A DNA stretch of 64,000 bases from Halobaculum sp. MBLA0147 (GTDB lineage Archaea; Halobacteriota; Halobacteria; Halobacteriales; Haloferacaceae): contig NZ_JBGKAD010000001.1 of assembly GCF_041361345.1 (NCBI RefSeq), positions 2,728,001 to 2,792,000 of the forward strand, in the 5' to 3' direction. The translations under genes and the position numbers were made by a program. The notes beneath the pieces are model-generated. The model was not told the origin of the DNA. It saw only the letters and a list, made by a program, of their open reading frames with translations, and made no database searches. Positions within the stretch are counted from its first letter, which is position 1. Every line of letters begins with the position of its first letter. Positions 8,242 to 16,458 of the stretch are shown in pieces.

Positions 8242-8655
8242 TCACCCCAGCCGCTCGTCGAGGATCAGCCGCGTCTTCGTCCCCTCTACGTCCTCGACCT
8301 CGCGGGCCCGCGAGATCAGCTCGTTGACAGCCGCGGTGTCGACGCAGTCGACGACCAGGACGATGTCCTCCTCGCCGGAGACCTGCCAGACGAAGTCCAC
8401 CTCCGGCCAGTCCGCCAACTCGTCGGACACCTCGCCGGTGTCGACGTTCATGTCCACGCTGATCTCCACCATCGCCTTCACGTTCCCCGTCCGCGTCGTG
8501 ACGGTGAACCGTTCGATCACACCCTCCTCCGTCATCCGGTCGACCCGGTTCCGGACGGTGCCTTCGCTCGTCCCAACGTCCTCGGCGATCTCCGTGTACG
8601 GCGTCCGTGCGTCCCGTCGCAGCCGGTTGAGGATCTCTCGGTCCAAGTCGTCCAT
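8242..8655 (-). CDS. Lrp/AsnC family regulator
   Basis: A 137-residue protein; the long open frame to 9885 is an antisense shadow of carA and the ATG at 8655 starts the conserved MDDLDREILNRLRRDART. Residues 1-60 are the winged helix (YTEIAEDVGTSEGTVRNRVD). Residues 65-135 are the RAM ligand-binding/oligomerisation domain (VMVEISVDMNVD, FVWQVSGEEDIVLVVDCVD, ISRAREVEDVEGTKTRLIL). Family members form octamers and sense amino acids. The gene is divergent from carA across a 96-base gap that contains a perfect 15-base palindrome. Autoregulation and control of carbamoyl-phosphate or glutamine metabolism are therefore likely inferences. Confidence 0.93.
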   Translation of the reverse strand: MDDLDREILNRLRRDARTPYTEIAEDVGTSEGTVRNRVDRMTEEGVIERFTVTTRTGNVKAMVEISVDMNVDTGEVSDELADWPEVDFVWQVSGEEDIVLVVDCVDTAAVNELISRAREVEDVEGTKTRLILDERLG

Positions 8656-8686
8656 ACACGTCCGTGATCCCCGACGGTGAAACCGA

Positions 8687-8701
8687 TTACGAAATTCGTA
8701 A
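8687..8701. promoter_or_regulatory. Palindromic operator candidate between lrp and carA
   Basis: The sequence ttacgaaattcgtaa has perfect 7-base arms around a central base. It lies 32 bases before the lrp start and 50 bases before the carA start. Length and symmetry fit an Lrp/AsnC dimer site. It overlaps the AT-rich part of the gap (gattacgaaattc), where the lrp TATA element would be, so binding could repress lrp. Confidence 0.6.
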
Positions 8702-8751
8702 CTCGTTTCGAACGACACAGTTATCACGGGTCGGTCCGTGCGTGTCTCGTA

Positions 8752-9825
8752 ATGACGGACGCGTTCCTGGCACTGGCGGACGGTCGCGTGTTCGAGGCAC
8801 GCTGTCGTGCGCCGGGTCGCGCCCGCGGCGAACTGGTGTTCACGACCGCGTACACTGGGTACGAGGAGTCGTTGACGGACCCCTCCTACGAGGAGCAGGT
8901 GCTCACGTTCTCGTACCCGTTGGTCGGCAACTACGGCGTCCGATCCGAGCGGTTCGAGTCCGACCGCGTCCACCCGAACGCCGCCGTCGCGCGGGAGTTC
9001 ACCGACGACGTGGCCGACTGGCTCGCGGACGCGGACGTGCCGGCGATCGACCACCTCGACACCCGCGCGATCGTCACCAGCGTCCGCGAGGAGGGGGCGA
9101 TGGCGTGTGGGATCGCCGCCGGTCCAGCGGCTACACCCGCCGACGCCCGTGCGGAACTCGACGCCGCCGAGCCGATGTCGGCGCACACGGAGATCGGCGC
9201 GCAGGTGTCGACCCCGGAGCCGTACACGGTGTCTGGCGAGGCGGGCGGTGCCGACGCCGACGTGGCGCTCGTCGACTGCGGTGCGAAGGGGTCGATCGCC
9301 GAGTCGCTCGCGGAGCGCGGTGCGGACGTCCACGTGCTCCCACACGACGCGACGGCGGCCGACGTGCGGGCTCGCGACGCCGACGTGTTGTTCGTCTCGA
9401 ACGGGCCGGGCGACCCGGCGACGTACGACGCCGCGGAGGCACTCGTCGACGAGTTCCTCGACGAGCTGCCGATCGCGGGGATCTGTCTCGGCCAACAGAT
9501 CGTCGCCCGCGCGGTCGGCGGCGAGACGGAGAAGATGTCGTTCGGACACCGCGGCGTCAACCAGCCGGTGCGGGACCTCGAGACGGACCGCGTCGTGATG
9601 ACGACTCAGAACCACGGCTACTCCGTCGCCGACCCCGGGCCGCTGGAGGTGACGCAGGTGAACGTCAACGATGGCACCGCCGAGGGACTCGACCACGACG
9701 AGTGGAACGTACTCACGCGGCAGTACCACCCGGAGGCCAACCCCGGCCCGCACGACTCGCTGGGGTTCTTCGACGACGTGCTCGCGACGGTCGCCGACTC
9801 GCGTCGAACGGTCGCGGCCGACTGA
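8752..9825 (+). CDS. carA: Carbamoyl-phosphate synthase small (glutaminase) subunit
   Basis: A 357-residue protein; ATG 8752 is preferred over the upstream frame because MTDAFLALADGRVFEA is the conserved beginning. The N-terminal CPSase_sm domain covers residues 1-130 (TAYTGYEESLTDPSY). The class I glutamine amidotransferase domain starts near 170, with VSNGPGDP, the nucleophile Cys245 in GICLGQQ, and His326/Glu328 in HPEA. It splits glutamine and passes ammonia to CarB for carbamoyl phosphate used in pyrimidine and arginine synthesis. carB is not in this window, so the subunits are encoded apart or just outside. The divergent Lrp gene and the shared palindrome suggest amino-acid-dependent control. 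Confidence 0.97.
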   Translation: MTDAFLALADGRVFEARCRAPGRARGELVFTTAYTGYEESLTDPSYEEQVLTFSYPLVGNYGVRSERFESDRVHPNAAVAREFTDDVADWLADADVPAIDHLDTRAIVTSVREEGAMACGIAAGPAATPADARAELDAAEPMSAHTEIGAQVSTPEPYTVSGEAGGADADVALVDCGAKGSIAESLAERGADVHVLPHDATAADVRARDADVLFVSNGPGDPATYDAAEALVDEFLDELPIAGICLGQQIVARAVGGETEKMSFGHRGVNQPVRDLETDRVVMTTQNHGYSVADPGPLEVTQVNVNDGTAEGLDHDEWNVLTRQYHPEANPGPHDSLGFFDDVLATVADSRRTVAAD

Positions 9826-9827
9826 GT

Positions 9828-10088
9828 TCACTCCGGTTCGCCGAACGTCGCCGCCCCGGCGTCGCGGAACGCGTCTCCAGTCCACTCTTCGTCCCTAGTG
9901 AGTGTCTGTAGATCGGGTGGTCTCGCGACGAGGTGAATCTCGCTGCCCGACCGGGACACGTCGAACGTCGTCCCCGCTTCGAGTGCGAGATCGTCACGGA
10001 GTGTCTCCGGGATCGTCAACCGGCCACGACCGTCGATCCTCACGGTCCCGTACGACTCACTGTCTCCGTCGTCTTCGGGTCGCTTCAT
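9828..10088 (-). CDS. AbrB/MazE-type DNA-binding protein, no toxin partner seen
   Basis: An 86-residue protein; ATG 10088 chosen because upstream codons lack conservation-like character. Residues about 12-55 form a SpoVT-AbrB swapped-hairpin domain (GTVRIDGRGRLTIPETLRDD, LEAGTTFDVSRSGSEIHLVA). Haloarchaea carry many such proteins, as VapB/MazE antitoxins or as free regulators. Here the gene ends 2 bases before the carA stop on the other strand and no PIN or MazF toxin follows, so it looks like an orphan. A TATA-like ttctaag is about 35 bases upstream. Target unknown. Confidence 0.85.
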   Translation of the reverse strand: MKRPEDDGDSESYGTVRIDGRGRLTIPETLRDDLALEAGTTFDVSRSGSEIHLVARPPDLQTLTRDEEWTGDAFRDAGAATFGEPE

Positions 10089-10263
10089 CGTCTCTCGGGA
10101 GTTACTGCTGTTCCACGATCCACTTAGAACTGTGTGCCGTCGTGTACTCGGTCTGGATTCAGTCGACATCGATACCCACGAGTCGGGTGTGGTGTGTGGG
10201 TGGACAGTCGAAGGCGGGACTACTCACGTCGAGAACGGAGAGAAGCCGCGACCGCCCGCTAGA

Positions 10264-10548
10264 TCACTCGATGTGGCCTTCGTCGCGCAGTTGGTCCGCG
10301 TCCTGCTCGTCGTAGCGCCACTCGATGTCGGCCTTCTCGTCTTGCCAGTCCCACGGGTCCGCCAGCACCACGTCGCCCTCTTCGATCCAGACGCGGTACT
10401 TCATGCGCCCGGGGATGCGCCCGAGCCGTTCCGTGCCGTCCTGGCACCGGAGCTGCACGTGATTCCCGCCGTCGTGGCGGGTGACGACGGCGAACTGCTC
10501 GTCGCCACTCGGCATGCGGAGGTTCTTCCGCTGTGTCTCTTCTGTCAC
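10264..10548 (-). CDS. eif1a: Translation initiation factor aIF1A
   Basis: A 94-residue protein starting with GTG at 10548; the frame extends upstream but the conserved protein begins [16 protein letters not shown]. It has the OB fold of eIF1[41 protein letters not shown] and [19 protein letters not shown]. It binds the A site of the small ribosomal subunit and guides initiator tRNA and mRNA placement. Family length is about 95-110 residues, so it is complete. A TATA-like acttatcc is about 28 bases upstream, consistent with a leaderless transcript. Confidence 0.96.
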   Translation of the reverse strand: MTEETQRKNLRMPSGDEQFAVVTRHDGGNHVQLRCQDGTERLGRIPGRMKYRVWIEEGDVVLADPWDWQDEKADIEWRYDEQDADQLRDEGHIE

Positions 10549-10822
10549 TACCGTCCCGACGCGCTCACGCCGGATAAGTCCCGCGACACTCGTGGTACCG
10601 TGTGCCGTGACTCCGCCGACGGGCTCGGTCGCGACGAGGGTGACGGCGCACGACGACCGCGACGCGGGTGACCGTCGCGACCGGGTCACACGAACGGGAC
10701 CGACGATCCGTCTCGGTGACCCTCACTCGGGAGCAGCCGGAAACAACCCGACTCGAGCGAGCCGACGCGACGGGCCGCCGACACCAGAACCCATATGACG
10801 CTGCCCGGCGAAGGTTCGGGTC

Positions 10823-11824
10823 GTGACGAAACGCCACGTCGACCTCCCGGCAGACGCGGAGTCGGGAGTCTCGGAGTTCGTCGAACGGGTCGACGAGCGA
10901 CTCGCCTCCGACGAGGACACCTGTGCCGTCGTCCGCGAGACGCTCGTCGACCTCTTCGGAGACCGGGAGGCGTACGACCGCTGGCAGGCCGGCGGCGAGG
11001 TGACGCCGGCCGAGCGGGTGCGACTCCAGGGGTACGACCCGTGTAACGCCACCCTGGAGTCGGAGTACTACGCCGAGAAGGACGAGGATCGGTTCCAGGA
11101 GTCGAAGTACCTCCAGTGGCTCTGGCGACAGTTCGACGCGACGCCGATGGCGGACAACATCGCGTTCGCGCTCCGGTTCCGCCAGATGCTCGCGAACCAC
11201 CTGTTCGCGGAGTGTGGTGACGACTGCCGGTTCTTCAAGGGAATCACGTTCACCTACGGCCACAACATCACCGTCGGGGACAACGTCGTGATCCACGACG
11301 ACGTACACCTGGACGACCGCGGGGAGTTGACCATCGGCGACCGCGTGTCGATCGCCGACTCGACGCACGTCTACTCGCACGACCACGACGTGGTCGACCA
11401 GACGGAGGTGTACAACTACCACACCGTGCTGGAGGACGACGTGCGCCTCGGCTTCGACTCGATGGTCCGCGCCGGCTCGCGTGTCGGTCGCAACGCGATG
11501 CTGGGTGCGAAGGCGATCCTCCAGGGGGACGTGCCCGCCCACCACGTCGCCGTCGGGACGCCGGCACGCAGCGTCCGGGTCAAGCCCGGCTGGGAGTCCG
11601 TCGCCGAAGATGTCGGCGACCGGCTGCCGGACGAACGCGAGGAGCGTCGGCTGGCACACACGCTCCCGGAGACGTTCGACGAGTTCGACGAGTTCGGGCG
11701 CGACGTGGAGCCGCCGGACGCGGGGGGCGGCGAGTCGGACACCGGAGAGGGCGACGGCGAGGAGGCCGACACGGAGAGTGTCGAGGCGGACGGCGGGCGG
11801 GCGGTCGACGCCAGCGAGGAGTGA
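10823..11824 (+). CDS. Left-handed beta-helix acetyltransferase-like protein
   Basis: A 333-residue protein from GTG 10823, with a TATA-like catatga about 28 bases upstream. Residues about 1-95 are helical and charged; MADNIAFALRFRQMLANHLF resembles the lead-in of maltose/galactoside O-acetyltransferases. From about 130 to 255 there are hexapeptide repeats of the beta-helix (ITVGDNVVIHDDVHLDD, LTIGDRVSIADSTHVYSHDH, GRNAMLGAKAILQGDVPAHH). HVYSHDHD holds the likely catalytic His. The C-terminal 60 residues are an acidic, low-complexity tail (GESDTGEGDGEEAD). Acceptor unknown; sugar or cell-surface glycan O-acetylation is the usual role of the family. Confidence 0.85.
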   Translation: MTKRHVDLPADAESGVSEFVERVDERLASDEDTCAVVRETLVDLFGDREAYDRWQAGGEVTPAERVRLQGYDPCNATLESEYYAEKDEDRFQESKYLQWLWRQFDATPMADNIAFALRFRQMLANHLFAECGDDCRFFKGITFTYGHNITVGDNVVIHDDVHLDDRGELTIGDRVSIADSTHVYSHDHDVVDQTEVYNYHTVLEDDVRLGFDSMVRAGSRVGRNAMLGAKAILQGDVPAHHVAVGTPARSVRVKPGWESVAEDVGDRLPDEREERRLAHTLPETFDEFDEFGRDVEPPDAGGGESDTGEGDGEEADTESVEADGGRAVDASEE

Positions 11825-11866
11825 ACTCGCGGCGGCGGGCGGCTCGTAGTTCTGTCGCGGGTGTAC

Positions 11867-11936
11867 TCGGTCGTCTCGTTCGTCGAGTGTCACAGTCGGT
11901 CGTCTCGTTCGTCGAGTGTCACAGTCGGTCGTCTCG
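11867..11936. repeat. 29-bp tandem repeat, 2.4 copies
   Basis: Two identical 29-base units (11867-11895 and 11896-11924), each starting tcggtcgtctcg and ending gtgtcacag, are followed by a partial third unit that diverges into ctcaccgagcg. They occupy the 236-base gap between the acyltransferase and gnd. No ORF with coding character spans them. Confidence 0.9.
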
Positions 11937-12060
11937 CTCACCGAGCGAACGGAGTCACCGAGCGTCGTCTCACACCGGCGGGGCTGGACGACGCGTCCCG
12001 AGTGCCGCCCGTCGGAGACGGACCGCAACGGACAACTGGGGGCCGGGCGAGGGTCAGCGT

Positions 12061-12972
12061 GTGCATCTGGGAGTCGTCGGACTCGGGCGGATGGGACAGA
12101 TCGTCGTCGAGCGCGTGCTCGATGCGGGTCACGGCGTGGTGGCGTTCGACCTCGACGCGACCGCGACCGCGACGGCGGCGGAGGCGGGCGCGGAGCCGGC
12201 CGACTCGGTCGGAGACCTATGTGACCGGCTCGCCGCCGCCGGCGACGACGCGTCGCTCGCGGTCTGGCTGATGGTGCCGGCCGGCGACGCCGTCGACGCG
12301 ACGCTGGCGGAGTTGGAGCCACACCTCGACGCCGACGACGTGGTCGTCGACGGCGGGAACTCCCACTTCGAGGACTCCGTCCGGCGCGCCGAGACGACGG
12401 ACGCGGCGTACCTGGACTGTGGCACCTCCGGCGGCCCCGCGGGCGCCGAGTTGGGCTTCTCGCTGATGGTCGGTGGGCCGGCGACCGCCTACGAGCGCCT
12501 CGAACCGGTGTTCGACGCCGTCGCGATCGGCCCCGACGGACACGACCGGATGGGACCGAGTGGGTCGGGCCACTACGTGAAGATGGTCCACAACGGCGTC
12601 GAGTACGCGCTGATGCAGGCGTACGGCGAGGGGTTCGAACTGCTCCACCGAGGGCGGTACGACCTCGATCTCGAGACCGTCGCCCGGACGTGGAACAACG
12701 GCGCGGTGATCCGGTCGTGGCTGTTGGAGCTGTGTGAGGAGGCGTTCCACGAGGAGGGGTCGGACTTGGGCGACGTGGCCGACCACGTCGCGGGCGGCTC
12801 TACGGGCACGTGGACCGTCCAGGAGGCGTTGGAACAGGAGGTGCCGATGCCGTTGGTGTACCAGGCGTTGGCCGAGCGGTTCGACTCCCGAGAGGACCGG
12901 TTCGCACGGCGACTCGCGAACCGACTCCGGTACGGGTTCGGTCGCCACGAGGTCCGCCGACGCGAGGAGTGA
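12061..12972 (+). CDS. gndA: 6-phosphogluconate dehydrogenase (decarboxylating), GndA type
   Basis: A 303-residue protein; GTG 12061 places the Rossmann strand at the very N-terminus (HLGVVGLGRMGQIV, GxGxxG at 7-12). The 6PGDH hallmarks follow: DGGNSHFEDSVRR, the SGGPAGAELGFSLMVGG loop, KMVHNGVEYALMQAYGEG with the catalytic Lys, and the helical C-terminal part ending in LRYGFGRHEVRR. It is the short, about 300-residue GndA-type enzyme. In haloarchaea this enzyme works in the oxidative pentose phosphate pathway (6-phosphogluconate to ribulose 5-phosphate + CO2), as shown for Haloferax. No other pathway gene is adjacent. Confidence 0.95.
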   Translation: MHLGVVGLGRMGQIVVERVLDAGHGVVAFDLDATATATAAEAGAEPADSVGDLCDRLAAAGDDASLAVWLMVPAGDAVDATLAELEPHLDADDVVVDGGNSHFEDSVRRAETTDAAYLDCGTSGGPAGAELGFSLMVGGPATAYERLEPVFDAVAIGPDGHDRMGPSGSGHYVKMVHNGVEYALMQAYGEGFELLHRGRYDLDLETVARTWNNGAVIRSWLLELCEEAFHEEGSDLGDVADHVAGGSTGTWTVQEALEQEVPMPLVYQALAERFDSREDRFARRLANRLRYGFGRHEVRRREE

Positions 12973-13080
12973 CCGGCGGCGCGAACCGCCTGACTGCGGT
13001 CGGACGGTCGCGGTTCTCGTCGGGCGGGAGGCGGGCGGCTAATCACAACCCTATTCAATCCCCGTGTCCAACCCGCTCGC

Positions 13081-13665
13081 ATGGTAGACCCCGTGGCACT
13101 CGGGTCGGGCGCGGCTCTCGTCGTCGTGTTCGTCGTGCTCCACTACGCCCGCGGAACGGGCTGGGAGCCGACGGGTGACATCTCCGACGAGGTGCTGGAA
13201 CGCCGGGCCGCGACCGTCGAGGAGACCGACTTCCCCGAACCGGGCAACCGTGCCATCGGCGGCGGCGGTGTCGCCGCCGGCGCGGTGCCGGCCGGCGAGG
13301 ACGGCGAACTCGCCGAGGGCGAGGCGGCCGTCGAGGAGGAGGCCGGCCCCGGCGACATCCCCGAGGACGAGGTGGAGTACTTCGAGGTGGAGTTCGCCAA
13401 GGAGGGCGAGACGATCGAGGTCGCCAACGACGAACCCCTGCTCGATCAGGGAGAAGACGAGGGGATGGATCTCCCGTACGCTTGTCGGCAGGGACAGTGC
13501 GTCTCGTGTGCCGGCCAGATCACGACCGGTGGCAACGCCGAGGACTACGTCGAACACGACGACCAGCAGATGCTCGGCGACGCCGAGTTGGACGACGGCT
13601 ACACGCTGACCTGCGTCGCCTACCCCCGCGACGACTTCACCATCGAGACGGGCGAGGCACCCTAA
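13081..13665 (+). CDS. Membrane-anchored plant-type [2Fe-2S] ferredoxin
   Basis: A 194-residue protein in three parts. An N-terminal hydrophobic anchor (residues about 6-21, ALGSGAALVVVFVVL) comes first. A roughly 75-residue Gly/Ala/Glu-rich linker follows (about 25-98). A C-terminal plant-type ferredoxin domain holds cluster ligands Cys135, Cys140, Cys143 (ACRQGQCVSCAG) and Cys178 (TLTCVAYP). The domain should transfer single electrons at the inner face of the membrane. Soluble haloarchaeal ferredoxins are about 129 residues and lack the anchor, so this paralogue probably serves a membrane-bound partner, which is not identified here. Confidence 0.93.
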   Translation: MVDPVALGSGAALVVVFVVLHYARGTGWEPTGDISDEVLERRAATVEETDFPEPGNRAIGGGGVAAGAVPAGEDGELAEGEAAVEEEAGPGDIPEDEVEYFEVEFAKEGETIEVANDEPLLDQGEDEGMDLPYACRQGQCVSCAGQITTGGNAEDYVEHDDQQMLGDAELDDGYTLTCVAYPRDDFTIETGEAP

Positions 13666-13814
13666 GACGGACACCTCCGGACGCAGACGCACGTCTCGGA
13701 CTGCGACTCGAATCCACCGAAGCCGAGCCGTTCTCTTCGTCTTCCTCTCCAGTCTCGACAGGGCCACCGAGGACGGACCGTCCGTCCACGATCCGCTCGT
13801 GATCCGCCGCCACT

Positions 13815-13859
13815 CGTCTCGCGAGTGTGTCGTGTGTACCACCCGTCTCGCGAGTGTGT
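13815..13859. repeat. Short direct repeat before the MATE gene
   Basis: The 16-base string cgtctcgcgagtgtgt occurs at 13815-13830 and again at 13844-13859, a 29-base spacing. Each copy contains a ctcgcgag palindrome. It lies in the otherwise empty 264-base gap between the ferredoxin and MATE genes. Confidence 0.7.
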
Positions 13860-13929
13860 GTCACGGCGTCCCGGTGGATCGGAGTGTTGAAACCCGTCGT
13901 CGCCACACCCACTGACGGACGGATCTGTC

Positions 13930-15558
13930 GTGTCCGTGTCACGACCGTCGGACGACTCGCTCACCTCCGGGGACCTCGCGAGACCCATGTTCGCGCTGGC
14001 GTGGCCCATCGTCGCCACCCAGCTGTTGCAGGTGGCGTACAACCTCGCGGACACGGTGTGGCTCGGCCGGTTCTCGACGGACGCGGTGGCGGCGATCAGC
14101 CTCGCGTTCCCGCTGATCTTCCTGTTCATCTCCGTCGGCGGCGGGTTCAACGTCGCGGGCTCGACGCTGGTCGCACAGTACACCGGGGCCGACTCGGAGG
14201 GGTCGGCCGGGACGGTGGCGGGTCAGACGATCGGGTTCATCACCGCCATCGCAGTGACGGTCGGGATGTTGGGGTACGTACTCACCGTACCGCTGTTGAA
14301 CGTGCTTCCGTCTTCGCCGGCGACGGCGGGACAGGTGATCCCGTTGGCCGCGGAGTACATGCGGGTGTTCTTCGCCGGTCTCCCGTTCCTGTTCGGATTC
14401 TTCGTGTTCTCGTCGCTGATGCGCGGCTACGGCAACACGCGAGCGCCGATGATCGTGATGGCGATCTCCGTGCTCGTCAACGTCGTCATCGACCCGATCC
14501 TCATCTTCGGCGTCGGCCCGGTGCCGCGACTCGGCGTCACCGGCGCGGCGTTGGCGACGGTGATCTCTCGGGGCATCGCGACCGTGATCGGGCTGTACGT
14601 GCTGTTGTTCACCTCGGCGGGCCCGAGCGTGTCGCTGCCGGACTTCTTGCCGCGGTACGAGTACGTCCGCGAGATCGTCACCGTCGGGGTCCCCTCGGCG
14701 GCCGAACAGTCCGCGAGCGCGCTGGGGTTCATCACCCTGACCGCCATCGTCGTCACCTTCTCGCCGGAGGTGGTCGCCGCCTACGGGCTGGGGAACCGAC
14801 TGGTGTCGCTGGTGTTCCTCCCCGCGCTCGGACTCGGGCGGGCGACGAACACCATCGTCGGGCAGAACCTCGGCGCTGGAAAGCCGGAGCGGGCCGAGCG
14901 GGCGGTGTGGCTCGCCGTGAAGGCCGCGACCGCGGTGATGCTCGTCGTCGCGGTACTCGCGTGGCTGTTCGCGGAGCCGATCGTGAACCTGTTCATCGCG
15001 ACCGGGACGGAGGCGGGCGCGGAGACGATCCGCTTCGGCGGCGAGTACCTCCGGACGCGGGCGTTCGAGTTCGGCTTCATCGGGCTCCTCCAGGTGACAC
15101 TCGGCGCGTACCGTGGTGCGGGCAACACGAAGACCGCGTTGGGGTTCTCGCTGGTCGCGCTGTGGCTCGGACGCGTGCCCATCGTCTACGGGTTGGCGAT
15201 CCTGCAGGGGTTCGGCCCCGCCGGGATCTGGATCGGGATGGCGGCCGGACAGATCCTCGGTGCGATCGCCTCGGGGCTGTGGTTCACCCGCGGCACCTGG
15301 AAGTCCGCGGTGATCGACGACGACACTGTCGGGACGGAGGCAGACGAGTCGAGCGAGGGCGAGTCGGACGCGGAGCGTGTGCCCGAGACTGGTGAGGAGT
15401 CTCCGGGTGAGACGGGCGCCGCCGCACCCGTGGAGTCGGACACCACCGAGTCACAGGTCGACGGGTCGCAGACGGACGAGTCGTTCGTCTCGACGGAGTT
15501 CGTCGCCGAGGGAGGAGACGGGACGGGGGACGAGGCGTCGGGGAGTGACGAGACGTGA
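13930..15558 (+). CDS. MATE-family efflux transporter
   Basis: A 542-residue polytopic membrane protein with about 12 hydrophobic helices in two similar halves. The first is around residues 15-230 (PMFALAWPIVATQLLQVAYNLADTVW) and the second around 245-460 (VGVPSAAEQSASALGFITLTA). This is the MATE/MVF fold, a cation-coupled exporter of drugs or metabolites. GTG 13930 gives a 16-residue polar N-terminus before helix 1. The last 80 residues form a Glu/Ser/Asp-rich tail (from about 460), common in haloarchaeal membrane proteins and likely cytosolic. Substrate unknown. Confidence 0.93.
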   Translation: MSVSRPSDDSLTSGDLARPMFALAWPIVATQLLQVAYNLADTVWLGRFSTDAVAAISLAFPLIFLFISVGGGFNVAGSTLVAQYTGADSEGSAGTVAGQTIGFITAIAVTVGMLGYVLTVPLLNVLPSSPATAGQVIPLAAEYMRVFFAGLPFLFGFFVFSSLMRGYGNTRAPMIVMAISVLVNVVIDPILIFGVGPVPRLGVTGAALATVISRGIATVIGLYVLLFTSAGPSVSLPDFLPRYEYVREIVTVGVPSAAEQSASALGFITLTAIVVTFSPEVVAAYGLGNRLVSLVFLPALGLGRATNTIVGQNLGAGKPERAERAVWLAVKAATAVMLVVAVLAWLFAEPIVNLFIATGTEAGAETIRFGGEYLRTRAFEFGFIGLLQVTLGAYRGAGNTKTALGFSLVALWLGRVPIVYGLAILQGFGPAGIWIGMAAGQILGAIASGLWFTRGTWKSAVIDDDTVGTEADESSEGESDAERVPETGEESPGETGAAAPVESDTTESQVDGSQTDESFVSTEFVAEGGDGTGDEASGSDET

Positions 15559-15644
15559 GCCGGTGGCGACGGCGTCGGCGTGCGAGTGGCACGTCTCGTG
15601 GTGATCGAAGCCTTCAAACGGATCACTGGAGTAGGTGATCACGA

Positions 15645-15717
15645 GGGCGGCTAGTTCAGCGGACAGAACACTTGGTTCCGGACCAAGGGGTCGGGGGTTC
15701 GAATCCCTCGCCGCCCG
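15645..15717 (+). tRNA. tRNA-Arg (anticodon CCG)
   Basis: A complete cloverleaf can be folded by hand. The acceptor stem gggcggc pairs with gccgccc, followed by discriminator g. The anticodon stem cttgg/ccaag encloses the loop ttccgga, with anticodon ccg at its centre (reads CGG). The T arm is ggggg-ttcgaat-ccctc with one G-U pair. There is no intron and CCA is not encoded. The 3' half of this tRNA is repeated about 130 bases downstream. Confidence 0.95.
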
Positions 15718-15720
15718 TAC

Positions 15721-15906
15721 AGCGAGTTCTCGAACGGAGTGAGAGACCGAGCGCACCGGCACGAGGATTCGAACCCTGCCAGTCGCAGCGGCCGAGTGGA
15801 ACGAGGCCGACCGTCTGGCTCCGGTTCGAATCCCTCGCCGCCCGTTGCGAGGTTCGAGCGAAGCGAGAACCTCGGCTGGCGAGTGGAGAACAGAGTGACC
15901 CGCGAC
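15721..15906. repeat. tRNA-Arg-derived 3' repeat and inverted T-arm fragments
   Basis: The last 23 bases of the tRNA (15696-15718) recur exactly at 15823-15845. Just before, an opposite-strand T-arm-like string (aggattcgaaccc at 15772-15784) makes an inverted repeat with it. The string cagcgagttctcgaacg, which follows the tRNA at 15720, recurs near 15952 and, with one change, near 16840. This looks like the debris left at a tRNA attachment site. No integrase gene is visible in the window. Confidence 0.75.
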
Positions 15907-16035
15907 CCCGTGGAACGAGCCCGCGAGCGCCGCGGGCGGGCGAGTGACCTGCAGCGAGTTCTCGAACGCTTCGTGGTACGAGTGGTCCCTTCAGTTCGCG
16001 GCCGTCGGTCTCTGCTCGTGCCGAACCACTGGTGA

Positions 16036-16458
16036 TCAGCTGTACTCGTCTCCAACTATCGACCCACTGAACAGGCTTCCTAGGAGGAACAAGAACGAGG
16101 TCCGGACTGCGTACCGTGCGGGGAGCGTCTCCCAGACAGTCGTCACAGCGGTGTACATCACGAACAGGCCCGGAACGCCGATCGCCACCAGGAAGACGAC
16201 GGAGCCCAGTGCGACGACGGGGTTGGCGATTCCAATCACGATCAGAAAGATGAGGAGACGGAGCGCGATGAGCCCGACGGCGAAGAGTGTGACACCGAAC
16301 GCGATCTCGATAGTGTTCATCGACGGCTGAGGTACCCAGTCGACCCCCGTGCTCGCCACCCCCACTGCGAGAACGATGTTTGCGAGGAAGGCTACAATCA
16401 CAGAAAACCACTTGATCGAACTCCGTGCTGTATCGGCCTTTGTCGCCGAGTTTTGCAT
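16036..16458 (-). CDS. Four-helix membrane protein, duplicated copy A
   Basis: A 140-residue protein with four hydrophobic stretches: about 17-38 (FSVIVAFLANIVLAVGVAS), 49-64, 68-85 and 86-105. WETLPARYAVRTSFLFLLGS follows as a conserved amphipathic C-terminal part. It is roughly 65-70 percent identical by eye to the gene 883 bases downstream. The best conserved parts are PQPSMNT, TVWETLPA.YAVRTSFLFLLGSLFSG and VAFLAN. No family recognised. Upstream sequence is AT-rich (gcaaaaactcctttc), giving a plausible promoter. Confidence 0.75.
   Translation of the reverse strand: MQNSATKADTARSSIKWFSVIVAFLANIVLAVGVASTGVDWVPQPSMNTIEIAFGVTLFAVGLIALRLLIFLIVIGIANPVVALGSVVFLVAIGVPGLFVMYTAVTTVWETLPARYAVRTSFLFLLGSLFSGSIVGDEYS

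Noticed and set aside
8656-9885. Long minus-strand frame continuing upstream of the Lrp gene
   Set aside because: It is antisense to carA with Arg-rich composition; the Lrp protein begins at 8655.
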